From Bacillota bacterium (GTDB lineage Bacteria; Bacillota; Clostridia; Peptostreptococcales; Anaerovoracaceae), in NCBI GenBank assembly GCA_017440275.1, contig JAFSHN010000012.1, positions 1 to 51,230 on the forward strand: 51,230 bases of DNA, read 5' to 3'. Positions 14,824-24,534 of the stretch are shown here, in pieces. How positions within the stretch are numbered: position 1 is the first letter of the stretch; each line of letters starts with the position of its first letter. The position numbers were made by a program, and so were the translations under genes. Below the pieces are notes generated by a model. That model saw only the letters and a list, made by a program, of their open reading frames with translations, was not told the origin of the DNA and made no database searches.

Positions 14824-16752
14824 ATGTCAAAAAAGGGAACTTATTATATTACAACTCCGATTTATTATCCAAGTTCCAACCTTCACGTTGGACACACATA
14901 CTGCACAGTTATGGCGGACGCTATGGCAAGATTCAAGAGACTTTGCGGTTATGATGTGCACTTCCTGACAGGTACAGATGAGCACGGTCAGAAGATTCAG
15001 ACTCTGGCTGAAGCTAAAGGAGTAAGCCCTCAGGCTTATGTTGATGAAGTAGTAGACGGAATCAAGAAACTCTGGGCTACAATGGAAATCTCATACGACG
15101 ATTTTATCAGAACAACTGAACCAAGACACGTTGAAAGAGTACAGAAGATTTTTATGCAGATGTACGAAAACGGAGATATCTATAAGGGAGAATACGAAGG
15201 TTTATACTGCACACCATGTGAATCCTTCTGGACAGAAAGCCAGCTGGTTAACGGATGCTGCCCTGACTGCGGCAGACCTGTACAGCCTGCAAAGGAAGAA
15301 GCGTACTTCTTCAAACTGTCAAAGTATGCAGACAAGCTGCTGGATTTATTCGAAAACACACCTGAATTCCTCCAGCCTGAATCAAGAAGAAATGAAATGA
15401 TTGCTTTCGTTAAGCAGGGTCTTGAAGATTTATGTATCTCCAGATCCACTTTCGACTGGGGTATTCCTGTGCCAATCGACGAAAAACACGTAATCTATGT
15501 ATGGCTTGATGCATTGACAAACTATATCACTGCACTTGGATATCCTGATCAGCCTGAAGAATTTGATAAATACTGGCCTGCAAATGTTCATCTGGTAGGC
15601 AAGGAAATCGTAAGATTCCATACTATCATCTGGCCTGCAATGCTTATGAGTGCCGGCATTCCTCTGCCTAAGCAGGTACTGGGACACGGATGGCTTCTTT
15701 TAGGCGGCGAAAAGGTTTCCAAGTCCAAGGCAGCAAAGGGTAATGACGTAGTTGACCCTGTAATTTTAATCGAAAGATACGGCATCGATGCCCTCAAATA
15801 CTTCCTGCTGAGAGAATATACTTTCGGACAGGACGGCGTTTTCACCAACGAAGTAATGCTCAAGCGTATGAACTACGACCTGGCAAACGACCTGGGCAAC
15901 CTGGTATCAAGAACAGTTTCCATGATTGAAAAGTACTGTGGCGGCAGTGTTCCTATGGCAACAACTTCTGACGAAATCGACGAAGATTTGAAGGCTATCG
16001 CAGTAGGTGCAGCTTCCAAGGTGGAAGAACAGATGGACAAGTTTGCTTTCAATATGGCAATGGAAGAAATCTGGATTCTCGTAAGACGTGCTAACAAATA
16101 CATTGACGAAAAAGCTCCATGGGTTCTGGCAAAGGATGAATCCAAGAAGGCAGAACTGGATACAGTAATGCACAATCTGGCAGAAGCTATCAGAATTATT
16201 TCAATCCTGATTTATCCGTTCATGCACACTACTTCAAAGGAAATCCGCAAGCAGATGGGTCTGTGGTTTGCAGATGTTGTTTGGGAAGATGCATTCACAT
16301 TTGAAATGATGTACGGCGAACAGGTTAAGAAGGGTAATGCAATATTCCCTAGACTGGATATTGAAAAGGAATTGGAAGAACTTCAGGCACTGAATAAGCC
16401 GGCTGAACCTGCCAATATTCTATTGGAATTAAAGCCTGAAATCGTTTATGAAGATTTCGACAAGCTGGATTTGAGAGTTGGTACAATCATCAAAGCAGAA
16501 AAGCATCCTAAAGCAGACAAGCTGCTGGTATTCCAGGTTAAGATGGGTACAGAAACTCGTCAGGTAATCAGCGGTGTTGCTGAGCATTTCAAACCTGAAG
16601 AAATGGTGGGCAAGAAGGTTGTCGTTGTTGCTAACTTAAAGCCAAGAGCATTAAGAGGAATGGAATCCAAGGGAATGATTCTCTTTGCTGATAACGGCGA
16701 AAGACTTGAAATCGTAACAACAACTGCAGAAGACGGAAACGCTGTTTCCTAA
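14824..16752 (+). CDS. metG: Methionyl-tRNA synthetase
   Basis: Charges tRNA(Met) with methionine. 642 residues, close to the B. subtilis enzyme. Class I signatures: TPIYYPSSNLHVGH (HIGH-type motif, about 11-24) and KVSKSKAAKG (KMSKS-type, near 298). A CTPC...CPDC zinc knuckle is present near 126-150, and a C-terminal tRNA-binding (Trbp111-like) domain starts at about 540 (DFDKLDLRVGTIIKAEKHPKAD). ATG 14824 follows AAAGGAAG. It is followed by tatD, as in B. subtilis. Confidence 0.98.
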   Translation: MSKKGTYYITTPIYYPSSNLHVGHTYCTVMADAMARFKRLCGYDVHFLTGTDEHGQKIQTLAEAKGVSPQAYVDEVVDGIKKLWATMEISYDDFIRTTEPRHVERVQKIFMQMYENGDIYKGEYEGLYCTPCESFWTESQLVNGCCPDCGRPVQPAKEEAYFFKLSKYADKLLDLFENTPEFLQPESRRNEMIAFVKQGLEDLCISRSTFDWGIPVPIDEKHVIYVWLDALTNYITALGYPDQPEEFDKYWPANVHLVGKEIVRFHTIIWPAMLMSAGIPLPKQVLGHGWLLLGGEKVSKSKAAKGNDVVDPVILIERYGIDALKYFLLREYTFGQDGVFTNEVMLKRMNYDLANDLGNLVSRTVSMIEKYCGGSVPMATTSDEIDEDLKAIAVGAASKVEEQMDKFAFNMAMEEIWILVRRANKYIDEKAPWVLAKDESKKAELDTVMHNLAEAIRIISILIYPFMHTTSKEIRKQMGLWFADVVWEDAFTFEMMYGEQVKKGNAIFPRLDIEKELEELQALNKPAEPANILLELKPEIVYEDFDKLDLRVGTIIKAEKHPKADKLLVFQVKMGTETRQVISGVAEHFKPEEMVGKKVVVVANLKPRALRGMESKGMILFADNGERLEIVTTTAEDGNAVS

Positions 16753-16772
16753 TTTAATAAAGAGGTATCAAT

Positions 16773-17603
16773 ATGTTATTTGACTCACATGCACATATTA
16801 ACAACGATACCCTTACAGACGCTAAAAGAGAAGCCTTGATAAAAGATATCGAGGCTTCTAATTTATCTTATGTAATGGATGTCGGATTCGACCTGGAAAG
16901 CTCGCTTAAAGCGACGAAGCACGCAGCCGGACTTCCATGGTGTTATGCGGTAGTAGGAGTTCATCCTCACGATGCTAAGACTATGGACGAAGAAGTGCTG
17001 CTGATGATCAAGGGTCTCACAAAAAAAGAAAAGGTTCAGGCTATCGGCGAAATCGGCCTTGACTTTCACTATAATCACTCTGAACCGGAAGTTCAGGAGT
17101 ACTGGTTCCGCAGACAGATTCAGCTGGCTAATGAATTGAAAATGCCAATTGTAATTCATTCAAGGGAAGCGGACCAGAAGACTATGGATATCCTTAAGGA
17201 AGAAGGAGCATTCAGCGACGAACGCTGCAGTTGGTTCCCTAAGAGAAAAGGGGCCGGCGGCGTCCTTGAAAAGGACGCCCGCGTGCTGCTTCACTGCTTC
17301 AGCGGCAGCCGCGAGCTGGGACAGCAGTATGTCAAGCTGGGAGCGACGCTGTCTGTCGCCGGCCCTGTGACATACAAGAACAATCGCAAGACTCAGGAAG
17401 TGGTTCAGGCTATTCCCATTGAGTATTTGCTGGTTGAGACAGATTCTCCTTATCTGACACCGGAGCCTTTCAGAGGCAAGCCAAACAAACCGCCTTATGT
17501 GGAACATACAGCAAGAAGAGTGGCTGTAATCAAAGGCATGAACTATGAAGATGTAGCAAAGCAAACTCTTGAGAATGCTAAGGTGTTTTTTAACATAGAA
17601 TAA
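16773..17603 (+). CDS. TatD family metal-dependent DNase with a GC-rich insertion
   Basis: 276-residue TIM-barrel hydrolase; TatD enzymes are 3'-5' exonucleases acting in DNA repair. Metal ligands are intact: H6, H8 (DSHAHIN), E93 (GEIGLD), H129 (VIHSRE), H174 (LLHCFSGS) and D224 (ETDSPYL). Residues about 147-170 (SDERCSWFPKRKGAGG and onward), between strand 5 and the H174 strand, look like an extra segment of about 20 residues relative to usual TatD. The DNA there is clearly richer in GC than its flanks and contains a perfect 9-bp hairpin at 17259-17279. Synteny metG-tatD is classical. ATG 16773 follows AAAGAGGT. Confidence 0.93.
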   Translation: MLFDSHAHINNDTLTDAKREALIKDIEASNLSYVMDVGFDLESSLKATKHAAGLPWCYAVVGVHPHDAKTMDEEVLLMIKGLTKKEKVQAIGEIGLDFHYNHSEPEVQEYWFRRQIQLANELKMPIVIHSREADQKTMDILKEEGAFSDERCSWFPKRKGAGGVLEKDARVLLHCFSGSRELGQQYVKLGATLSVAGPVTYKNNRKTQEVVQAIPIEYLLVETDSPYLTPEPFRGKPNKPPYVEHTARRVAVIKGMNYEDVAKQTLENAKVFFNIE

Positions 17604-17633
17604 GAGCGTGACGGGTTTCGACAAGTTGTTCCT

Positions 17634-18320
17634 ATGGCTTGTGATAGAATACCCCGTATGGAAAAGAAAATTGAAAGAATAAGAAATGGCAGATGCAATC
17701 TGCCCGGTGCCAGAGGTATAAGCGGAGATACGGCACTTTTTACCCACTTGCCTGATGGCAGTATGGCTTTTATATTGTCAGACGGTATGGGCAAGGGGTT
17801 CAAAGCTGCAGAGGAAAGTCGTCTTGTTGCTGAGAGACTGCGAAAGCTTTTGAGAGAGGGAGTTTCTGCAGCTACAGCTATAAAAGCAGTTAATAAGGCT
17901 ATGTTGGAGAGCAAGAGAGGCGGTTATACCTTTGCGACCGTAGATATGACAATAATAGAACTTGCCAACAGAAGAGCCAGGTTCTATAAGATGGGTGCAG
18001 CCACTTCCTTCCTGGTCAGAGACAATTCAGTGAGACGAGTGGAACATCCTGCCCTTCCGGTGGGAATATTGTCCCGACTGAAACTTAGAGCTGTATCGGT
18101 TGAAATACGCCCGGGAGACATAATAGTAATGGTGTCCGACGGAATAACAGAGGCAGACAGGGGCGATTTGTCCGCAGTCTGGCTGCAAACAGCTTTGTGT
18201 AATATTCCTGAATATATGGGGCCTGTCAACTTGGCGGAGGCCATTGCTCAATTAGCCTTTGCAAAATATGGCAGACGGGAAAAAGATGATCTGACAGTTA
18301 TGGTAATGATGATAGAGTAA
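17634..18320 (+). CDS. Stand-alone SpoIIE-type PP2C serine phosphatase
   Basis: 228 residues holding only a PP2C/SpoIIE phosphatase domain. Four metal-site aspartates are visible: SGD (D32), LSDGMGKG (D50), VSDGITEAD (D169) and KDDLTVMV (D218/219), so activity is likely. Full SpoIIE is over 800 residues with ten membrane segments, all absent here. Yet the gene sits just before tilS and ftsH, where Bacillus has spoIIE, which suggests a shortened SpoIIE descendant. The start is uncertain: ATG 17634 and ATG 17658 both lack a clear ribosome site, and the frame upstream is open only back to the tatD stop at 17601-17603, which is in the same frame. Its role in a non-classical sporulation or stress pathway is inference. 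Confidence 0.78.
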   Translation: MACDRIPRMEKKIERIRNGRCNLPGARGISGDTALFTHLPDGSMAFILSDGMGKGFKAAEESRLVAERLRKLLREGVSAATAIKAVNKAMLESKRGGYTFATVDMTIIELANRRARFYKMGAATSFLVRDNSVRRVEHPALPVGILSRLKLRAVSVEIRPGDIIVMVSDGITEADRGDLSAVWLQTALCNIPEYMGPVNLAEAIAQLAFAKYGRREKDDLTVMVMMIE

Positions 18321-18334
18321 CAGCGGTAAATTTT

Positions 18335-19735
18335 ATGAAGCAAAAGATTTTACGCACAATTAAAGAACAGGATTTGCTGAAAAAAGATATGCATATTGTA
18401 ATCGGCCTTTCAGGAGGTCCCGATTCAGTATGCCTCTTTGATGTACTCTTCAAGCTGGCGGAGGAAATGAGATGGACATTACATGCCGTTCATGTGAATC
18501 ACAAATTCAGACCGGGAGCGGCAGAAGAAGACCAACAGTATGTGGAAAGGCTCTGCAAAGAAAGAGGCGTGGAATGTTATTCTGTGGTACGTGATTGTAA
18601 TGAACTGGCCAAAACCCTCGGCAAAACTTCTGAGGAAGCAGGACGTATAGCAAGATATGAGGCCTTTTCAAAATGCGCCTCTGAATTGATTGCATCCGGA
18701 GTAGTAAAGGAGCATATAGCCATAGCTGTGGCACATAATGCGGATGACCAGTGCGAAACACTGCTTTTCAGAATAATGCGCGGCACGGCAGTTGACGGAC
18801 TGGCAGGTATTCCGTATAAGAGAAGAAACGAAGACGGAGTATTGATTGTAAGACCTCTTCTCGATGTGAAACGCAGTGATATTGAAAAATACTGTGAAGA
18901 ATGTAATCTGAATCCTTGCATCGACAATACAAATTCAGAAAATGTATATACAAGAAACAAAATCAGAAATCTTCTGATTCCGTATATTGAAGACAATTTT
19001 AATGAGAATATAGTTGATACGGTAAATCGTTTGGCTAAAGCGGCGGCTTGTGACAAACACTATATGTGGCTGGAGACTCAGCAATCTTTTAAAAAGGCAT
19101 GTATTGAAGAGACGGAGGGCGAGGTTAAATTGTCTGTCTGCCAGTTGAGAAGGCTTCATAGAGCAATTAGATTGAGAGTATATACTGAAGCTCTGAGTCG
19201 TATAGGCATGAAGGAAAATCTTTCGTTTGCGCAGCTTGATGCTGTAGATACCATTGTGAACTCTGATAATCCATCTTCATCTTGCGATCTGGCGGATGGA
19301 TTTAAGGCCTTTCGTGAGTATGAAAAAATCGTTTTTTCTGCAAGAAAAACGGAAGCGGAGACCGATTGTTGGAAACTGTACAGTTTTAGCCGCGAAGAAT
19401 ATGAGGAGTACAAGAAAAAAGGTGCTTTTCACGGGGCTTTTAGCTGCTTGGACAGCAGTAATCTTCAAGTAAGACCCCGCAGAGACGGAGATAAGATAAG
19501 AATCGCAGGCGGCACAAAAAAATTACAGGATTTTTTGGTAGATGAAAAAGTGCCTAAACATTGCCGCGATGAAATAAGGGTTTTAGCGTTGGGCAGCGAA
19601 ATTCTGTGGATACTTCCTTCTGAAGTGTTTGCCAAAGAATCCTTGAGACAAAAGGGCCGCTTTTCTTCCAATTACAAAATCACGGACAAAAGTGACGAAA
19701 ACATAATTGTTCTTGAATATATTACAAAAATGTGA
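18335..19735 (+). CDS. tilS: tRNA(Ile) lysidine synthetase
   Basis: Converts C34 of the tRNA(Ile) CAU anticodon to lysidine using ATP and lysine, needed to read AUA. 466 residues, normal length. The PP-loop SGGPDS lies at 26-31, HVNHKFR near 55, and the C-terminal TilS domain (VRPRRDGDKIRI, KLQDFLVDEKVPKHCRD) is present. ATG 18335 has only a weak GCGGT site. Position between the SpoIIE-type phosphatase and ftsH matches Bacillus/Clostridium order. Confidence 0.96.
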   Translation: MKQKILRTIKEQDLLKKDMHIVIGLSGGPDSVCLFDVLFKLAEEMRWTLHAVHVNHKFRPGAAEEDQQYVERLCKERGVECYSVVRDCNELAKTLGKTSEEAGRIARYEAFSKCASELIASGVVKEHIAIAVAHNADDQCETLLFRIMRGTAVDGLAGIPYKRRNEDGVLIVRPLLDVKRSDIEKYCEECNLNPCIDNTNSENVYTRNKIRNLLIPYIEDNFNENIVDTVNRLAKAAACDKHYMWLETQQSFKKACIEETEGEVKLSVCQLRRLHRAIRLRVYTEALSRIGMKENLSFAQLDAVDTIVNSDNPSSSCDLADGFKAFREYEKIVFSARKTEAETDCWKLYSFSREEYEEYKKKGAFHGAFSCLDSSNLQVRPRRDGDKIRIAGGTKKLQDFLVDEKVPKHCRDEIRVLALGSEILWILPSEVFAKESLRQKGRFSSNYKITDKSDENIIVLEYITKM

Positions 19736-19741
19736 TAAAAT
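19713..19741 (+). promoter_or_regulatory. Probable ftsH promoter overlapping the end of tilS
   Basis: TTGAAT (19713-19718), 17-bp spacer, TAAAAT (19736-19741). It lies across the tilS stop codon, so ftsH may have its own start of transcription in addition to read-through. Confidence 0.5.
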
Positions 19742-19788
19742 ATTTCAGCATATTTGTGAAAAATAACAAAATTTGAAAGGGGAAAATC

Positions 19789-21927
19789 GTGAAAAGATTT
19801 GCAAAAAATTTCAGCGTATATCTGTTCTTATTTGTAGCAGTGCTTGCGGTTGCATTCTTTTACAGAGGTAACGGAAACCAGAATATTGAAATCAAAGAAG
19901 TACCTCTGTCTGAATTCGTGCAGTACCTTGCAGAAGAAAAGATTACTGAAATCAACGTTACAGATACTAAACTTACAGGTACACTCAGCGAAACAAAGGT
20001 TGTATATGCCTATGTAAACTCCGTTGTGGAACTGAGCATTATCAATGATACGTACCTGTTCCCTCAGATGACAGAGGGCAATTTAAAATATACCAGTGAT
20101 CCGCCTGACACGGGTTCGGCAATTTTAAATTTCCTGCCGACTATACTTATGTTTGTTGTGGCAGGTTTCCTGATTTTCTTTATGATGAATCAGGGTGGCA
20201 ACGGCAAGGCGTTCCAGTTTGGAAAATCCAGAGCTAAAATGGTTAAGGACAGCGGTAAGAAAGTTACCTTTGCGGATGTTGCGGGTCTTGATGAAGAAAA
20301 ACAGGAACTGGAAGAAGTTGTTGACTTCCTCAAAGACCAGCGAAAATATAAAGAACTGGGTGCAAGAATTCCAAAGGGTATTCTGCTTGTAGGCCCTCCC
20401 GGAACAGGTAAAACTTATGTTTCCAAGGCAACAGCGGGCGAAGCCGGTGTACCGTTCTTCACTATCAGTGGTTCAGACTTCGTTGAAATGTTCGTAGGTG
20501 TGGGTGCATCCCGTGTAAGAGACCTCTTTGAACAGGCAAAGAAAAACGCTCCATGCATCGTTTTCATCGACGAAATTGACGCCGTAGGTCGTAAGAGGGG
20601 AGCCGGCATAGGCGGCGGTCACGACGAAAGAGAACAGACTTTAAACCAGTTGCTGGTTGAAATGGACGGATTCTCAGAAAATTCCGGAATTATTATTCTG
20701 GCAGCTACAAACAGACCTGACATACTGGACCCTGCGTTACTCAGACCGGGCAGATTTGACAGACAAATCGTAATCGGTGTTCCTGACATCAAGGGCAGAG
20801 AAGAAATCTTTAAGGTTCACAGCAAGAACAAGCCTTTGGCTGACGCTGTCACTCCTGAAGTTCTGGCGAGAAGAACTCCTGGTTTCACTCCTGCAGATAT
20901 TGAAAATCTGCTTAATGAAGCAGCCTTGATTACTGCAAGAAGAAACGGCAGATTCATCAGAATGGAAGAAATCGAAGAAGCTATTACAAAGGTAATTGCA
21001 GGTCCTGAAAAGAAGAGCAGAGTTATCAGTCCTAAGGAAAGAAAACTTACAGCTTACCATGAAGCAGGCCATGCAGTTGTGGCAAGATGCCTGCCTGGCA
21101 GCGATCCTGTTCACCAGGTTACTATTATTCCAAGAGGCAGAGCCGGCGGTTTTACAATGACATTGCCTAAGGAAGACAAATTCTATGAAACAAAGAAGAG
21201 TATGCACAATGCCATCATTCACCTGCTGGGTGGCCGTGTGGCAGAGCAGCTCACTTTAGACGATATCAGTACAGGTGCAAGCAATGATATTATGCGTGCA
21301 ACAGAAATCGCCCGCGAAATGGTTACAAAGTACGGATTCAGTGAAAAAATTGGTACAGTTAACTATAGCAGCGGTCAGGAAGTGTTCCTGGGTAACGATT
21401 TTACAACTCATAAGAACTACTCCGAAGAAGTTGCTCGCGAAATCGATGCTGAAGTTAAGAGACTTATTGACGAAGCTTACGCAGAATGCACAAGACTTCT
21501 TTCTGAAAACAGTGAAATTCTCGAAAGAGTTGCCGAAGCACTGCTTCTTGTAGAAACAATTGACGGCGAACAGTTCGAAGATCTCTTCACAGGCAAGATT
21601 TCTGCAGAAGGACTTGCGGAAGCAGTAAAAATCTCAACTGAAGAAAAGAAAGTGAGAGACCAGGAAGAAGCGGCTGAGAGGGAACGTCTTTTGAAGGAAG
21701 AAGAAGAGCGTATCAAGGCTGAACTTGCCAAGTATGACGAAAACTATATGGAATCAGAAGGTGACGTAAAGGAAGAATTGAAAGAATTTATTCCTGAGGA
21801 ATCTGACGAAACTGTTTCCGAAGAAGCAGAAGACGAAGAACCGGAAGCGGAAGAAGAACCGGAATTCGTTGAAACAGAAAAGGGAGTTTTCGAATACGTT
21901 TCAAAGGACAAGGAAGACGAGGAATAA
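19789..21927 (+). CDS. ftsH: ATP-dependent zinc metalloprotease FtsH
   Basis: Membrane-bound AAA+ protease for quality control of membrane and regulatory proteins. 712 residues: a first membrane segment at about 9-25, an extracytoplasmic domain, a second segment near 108-128, Walker A GPPGTGKT (about 202-209), Walker B VFIDEID (about 258-264), and zinc motif HEAGH (about 424-428). The tail after about 620 is unusually long and acidic (glutamate-rich). Start GTG 19789 follows AAAGGGG. The PucR-type gene starts one base after the stop. Confidence 0.97.
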   Translation: MKRFAKNFSVYLFLFVAVLAVAFFYRGNGNQNIEIKEVPLSEFVQYLAEEKITEINVTDTKLTGTLSETKVVYAYVNSVVELSIINDTYLFPQMTEGNLKYTSDPPDTGSAILNFLPTILMFVVAGFLIFFMMNQGGNGKAFQFGKSRAKMVKDSGKKVTFADVAGLDEEKQELEEVVDFLKDQRKYKELGARIPKGILLVGPPGTGKTYVSKATAGEAGVPFFTISGSDFVEMFVGVGASRVRDLFEQAKKNAPCIVFIDEIDAVGRKRGAGIGGGHDEREQTLNQLLVEMDGFSENSGIIILAATNRPDILDPALLRPGRFDRQIVIGVPDIKGREEIFKVHSKNKPLADAVTPEVLARRTPGFTPADIENLLNEAALITARRNGRFIRMEEIEEAITKVIAGPEKKSRVISPKERKLTAYHEAGHAVVARCLPGSDPVHQVTIIPRGRAGGFTMTLPKEDKFYETKKSMHNAIIHLLGGRVAEQLTLDDISTGASNDIMRATEIAREMVTKYGFSEKIGTVNYSSGQEVFLGNDFTTHKNYSEEVAREIDAEVKRLIDEAYAECTRLLSENSEILERVAEALLLVETIDGEQFEDLFTGKISAEGLAEAVKISTEEKKVRDQEEAAERERLLKEEEERIKAELAKYDENYMESEGDVKEELKEFIPEESDETVSEEAEDEEPEAEEEPEFVETEKGVFEYVSKDKEDEE

Positions 21928-21928
21928 A

Positions 21929-23506
21929 ATGAAAGTTACAGTTAGAGATTGCTTGCAACTTGATGTGTTCAAGCAATGTATCACAGTTGCCGGAGAGAAG
22001 AATCTTGATAACAGAGTCAGAACAGTTTCTGTTATGGACGCTGCAAGTTTGGAAGAAGCTTTGAACCGCAATGCAGTCGCAGACGAATTGGTGCTTACAA
22101 CCTTTTCAGGTATGAGAAACGACAGCAAGCTGCAGAGCAAAGTTATTACCCAACTTGCTAGCAGACAGATTGCTGCAATGGTAATTCTTCAGACAGAATC
22201 AAAAGGCGCACAGACGTACAAAGAGGTTATCAAGGCTGCTGAGGAAGCAGGACTTCCGCTTCTGATTCTGGTAAACGGTGAAGACTGTGATTATTCTAAG
22301 ATTATTACAGATGTTATGGAAAAGGTGCTTTATGGAAGCAATTTTAAGAACAGCCTCATAAACAACACCATTTTCCATCTGTTGAATTTTGAAAAGTATA
22401 ACAATTTTCAGCAGGCACTCAAAGAAGCTGCCGTAAGCAATGACTTTCAGGTAGTTCTCCTGAGCGAAGACTTCAACCAGCTTTTTGCAGTAGAAACAAG
22501 ACATATGACAACCATTGATGCGGCCATCAGAAGAGGCCGTGAAGTGGCAATGAATCTATCGGGGGTATGCAGCCTGGTTGACATTGATGGAGTTCTTGTC
22601 TACTGGGGGATCATTGAAATAAAAAATGACAAATACTATCTGCTTATCGTGGACAACGAAGATAATTATTCTGCCGGCGAAATTACAAAACTGGCAGAGA
22701 TTATAGAGTTGGCGATGGGTATGTGGAAATACACTCCTGAAAGGGACAGCAGGGTGGAGTTTATCAAAGCTTTGATGAGAGGAAACAAGAGCCTTGCGTA
22801 CACTCTTAAGGAAGATATTGATATTAAGCCTCAAGATATTTTATCGGTGTTTTATGCACGAGGAATTGATGCTTCCGGCGAAAATGCAATAATAGACAAA
22901 TATGAAGAAGAGGGTCTGCTCAAAGTCATCAAAATCGGTGAAGATAATGAGTGTTATGGCGTAATCGCCAAAGGACCTGATCTGGCCGGTAATGAAGAAA
23001 TCGGCGAAAAACAGGTTTGCATCAGACTTTTTGATGAACTCAAAGAAGGTAAGACGGTCAAAATATTCCATGTTACGGGAACTTGCGGCATTGAAGGTGC
23101 GGCAGACGGATTCAAGCTCATTAACGAAACCTGGTCTGTTGTGGGAAATGTTTTTCCATATAAGAGAGTGTTCTCCAAATATGAACTGGTTCTTGTGAGC
23201 AATTGCATAAGCATTCAGGTTCAAGGCGGATATCTGAAGAAGAACTATATGGATCTGCTGGAGTACTTCCAGATGGAAGGAGACAATAAGTCCAGACAGC
23301 TTCTGGAAACACTGGAAACTTTTGTACTTGATGCGGGCATGAACAGCAGCAAGACTGCAGAGTTTATGGGGATTCATACAAACACTGTTCAATACAGACT
23401 TAAGAAAATTAACGAAGTTCTGGGCGTTGAAATTACCGGAAACCGAGTTATTCCGGGACTGACAATAGCGCTAGCGCTTCAGAGACTCGAAAGAGTAGTT
23501 AAATAA
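21929..23506 (+). CDS. PucR family transcriptional regulator
   Basis: 525 residues. The first 130 (VRDCLQLDVFKQCITVAGEK; DELVLTTFSGMRND) are the purine-catabolism (PucR) N-terminal domain, the middle is a GGDEF-like CdaR region, and residues about 472-498 (SSKTAEFMGIHTNTVQYRLKKI) are the C-terminal helix-turn-helix. PucR proteins sense a metabolite and activate nearby or distant genes. I took ATG 21929, one base past the ftsH stop, rather than an upstream start inside ftsH, because it begins the conserved domain. With dusB next in line, no purine genes adjoin it; its targets are unknown. Confidence 0.88.
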   Translation: MKVTVRDCLQLDVFKQCITVAGEKNLDNRVRTVSVMDAASLEEALNRNAVADELVLTTFSGMRNDSKLQSKVITQLASRQIAAMVILQTESKGAQTYKEVIKAAEEAGLPLLILVNGEDCDYSKIITDVMEKVLYGSNFKNSLINNTIFHLLNFEKYNNFQQALKEAAVSNDFQVVLLSEDFNQLFAVETRHMTTIDAAIRRGREVAMNLSGVCSLVDIDGVLVYWGIIEIKNDKYYLLIVDNEDNYSAGEITKLAEIIELAMGMWKYTPERDSRVEFIKALMRGNKSLAYTLKEDIDIKPQDILSVFYARGIDASGENAIIDKYEEEGLLKVIKIGEDNECYGVIAKGPDLAGNEEIGEKQVCIRLFDELKEGKTVKIFHVTGTCGIEGAADGFKLINETWSVVGNVFPYKRVFSKYELVLVSNCISIQVQGGYLKKNYMDLLEYFQMEGDNKSRQLLETLETFVLDAGMNSSKTAEFMGIHTNTVQYRLKKINEVLGVEITGNRVIPGLTIALALQRLERVVK

Positions 23507-23525
23507 AAGGGCGAAAGGGAAAGTC

Positions 23526-24485
23526 ATGAAAGAATTGCGCATAGGCAACTTAATATTGGACAATCCCTTTTTTCTTGCACCGCTCGCAGGAATAACCGAT
23601 GCACCTACAAGACGACTCTGCAAGGAGCAGGGTGCAGCATTGGTTTTTACCGAGATGGTCAGTGGAAAAGGGCTTTGGTACGGTGATAAAAATACAGGCA
23701 AACTGCTTCACATATACGAGGAAGAGCAACCTGTAGGTGTGCAGATTTTCGGTCACGAGCCGGATGTGATGGCGTTTACAGCAAGAGAAATAGATAAGCT
23801 TCCTTGTGCGCTTATTGACATCAATATGGGCTGCCCTGTACCTAAAATTGTTAAAAACGGCGAAGGTCCAGCTCTTCTCAAAAATCCTGACTTGATCTAC
23901 GATGTGGTTTCTGCAGTAGTTAAAAATACTTCAAAACCTGTAACTGTCAAAATAAGAATAGGTTGGGATGACAATTCCATCAACTGCGTAGAAGTTGCCC
24001 ATGCGATTTCTGCGGCAGGTGCCTCAGCTATTTCTGTCCATGGGAGAACCCGTGAGCAGTTCTACAGCGGCAAGGCTGACTGGTCAAAAATTGCAGCGGT
24101 AAAACGTGCAGTAGACATTCCTGTAGCCGGTAACGGTGATGTGGTGGATGCCAAATCTGCAATGGCGATGATGGAACAGACCGGCTGTGATTTTGTTATG
24201 ATTGGCAGGGGCGCGTTAGGAAATCCTTGGATTTTTAAGGAAGTTCTGGCTGCATGGCGAGGCGAAGAATTGCCACAGCCTCCAACAAAAGAGGAAAAGA
24301 AACTGATGATGGTAAGACACCTTCAGGACCTGGCAGATTTGAAAGGCGAATATGCAGCAGTCCGCGAAATGAGAAAGCACGTAGGATGGTATCTCAAAGG
24401 AGTACACGGTGCAGCAGCATTTCGTGGTAAAGTAAATCAAATTACGGATATCAACGAGCTGAAAAGTACAATTATGAACATATAA
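23526..24485 (+). CDS. dusB: tRNA-dihydrouridine synthase
   Basis: FMN enzyme reducing uridines in tRNA to dihydrouridine. 319 residues with LAPLAGITDAPTRRLC at 18-32 (FMN barrel start), DINMGCPVPKIVKNGEG with catalytic C103, HGRTREQFYSG, and GNGDVVDA for flavin binding. The DusB type is chosen by length and by DusB being the usual Firmicute form; DusA/DusC are unlikely. ATG 23526 follows GAAAGGGAAAG. It closes the ftsH unit. Confidence 0.93.
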   Translation: MKELRIGNLILDNPFFLAPLAGITDAPTRRLCKEQGAALVFTEMVSGKGLWYGDKNTGKLLHIYEEEQPVGVQIFGHEPDVMAFTAREIDKLPCALIDINMGCPVPKIVKNGEGPALLKNPDLIYDVVSAVVKNTSKPVTVKIRIGWDDNSINCVEVAHAISAAGASAISVHGRTREQFYSGKADWSKIAAVKRAVDIPVAGNGDVVDAKSAMAMMEQTGCDFVMIGRGALGNPWIFKEVLAAWRGEELPQPPTKEEKKLMMVRHLQDLADLKGEYAAVREMRKHVGWYLKGVHGAAAFRGKVNQITDINELKSTIMNI

Positions 24486-24490
24486 CAATG

Positions 24491-24524
24491 AAAAGGGCAA
24501 GACCTCAAAGGTCTTGCCCTTTAT
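24491..24524. terminator. Terminator between dusB and the convergent C-S lyase gene
   Basis: AAAGGGCAAGACCT / AGGTCTTGCCCTTT, a nearly perfect stem with a 3-nt loop. The flanking A and T stretches suit both directions. Confidence 0.85.
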
Positions 24525-24534
24525 GCTTGGTGAT

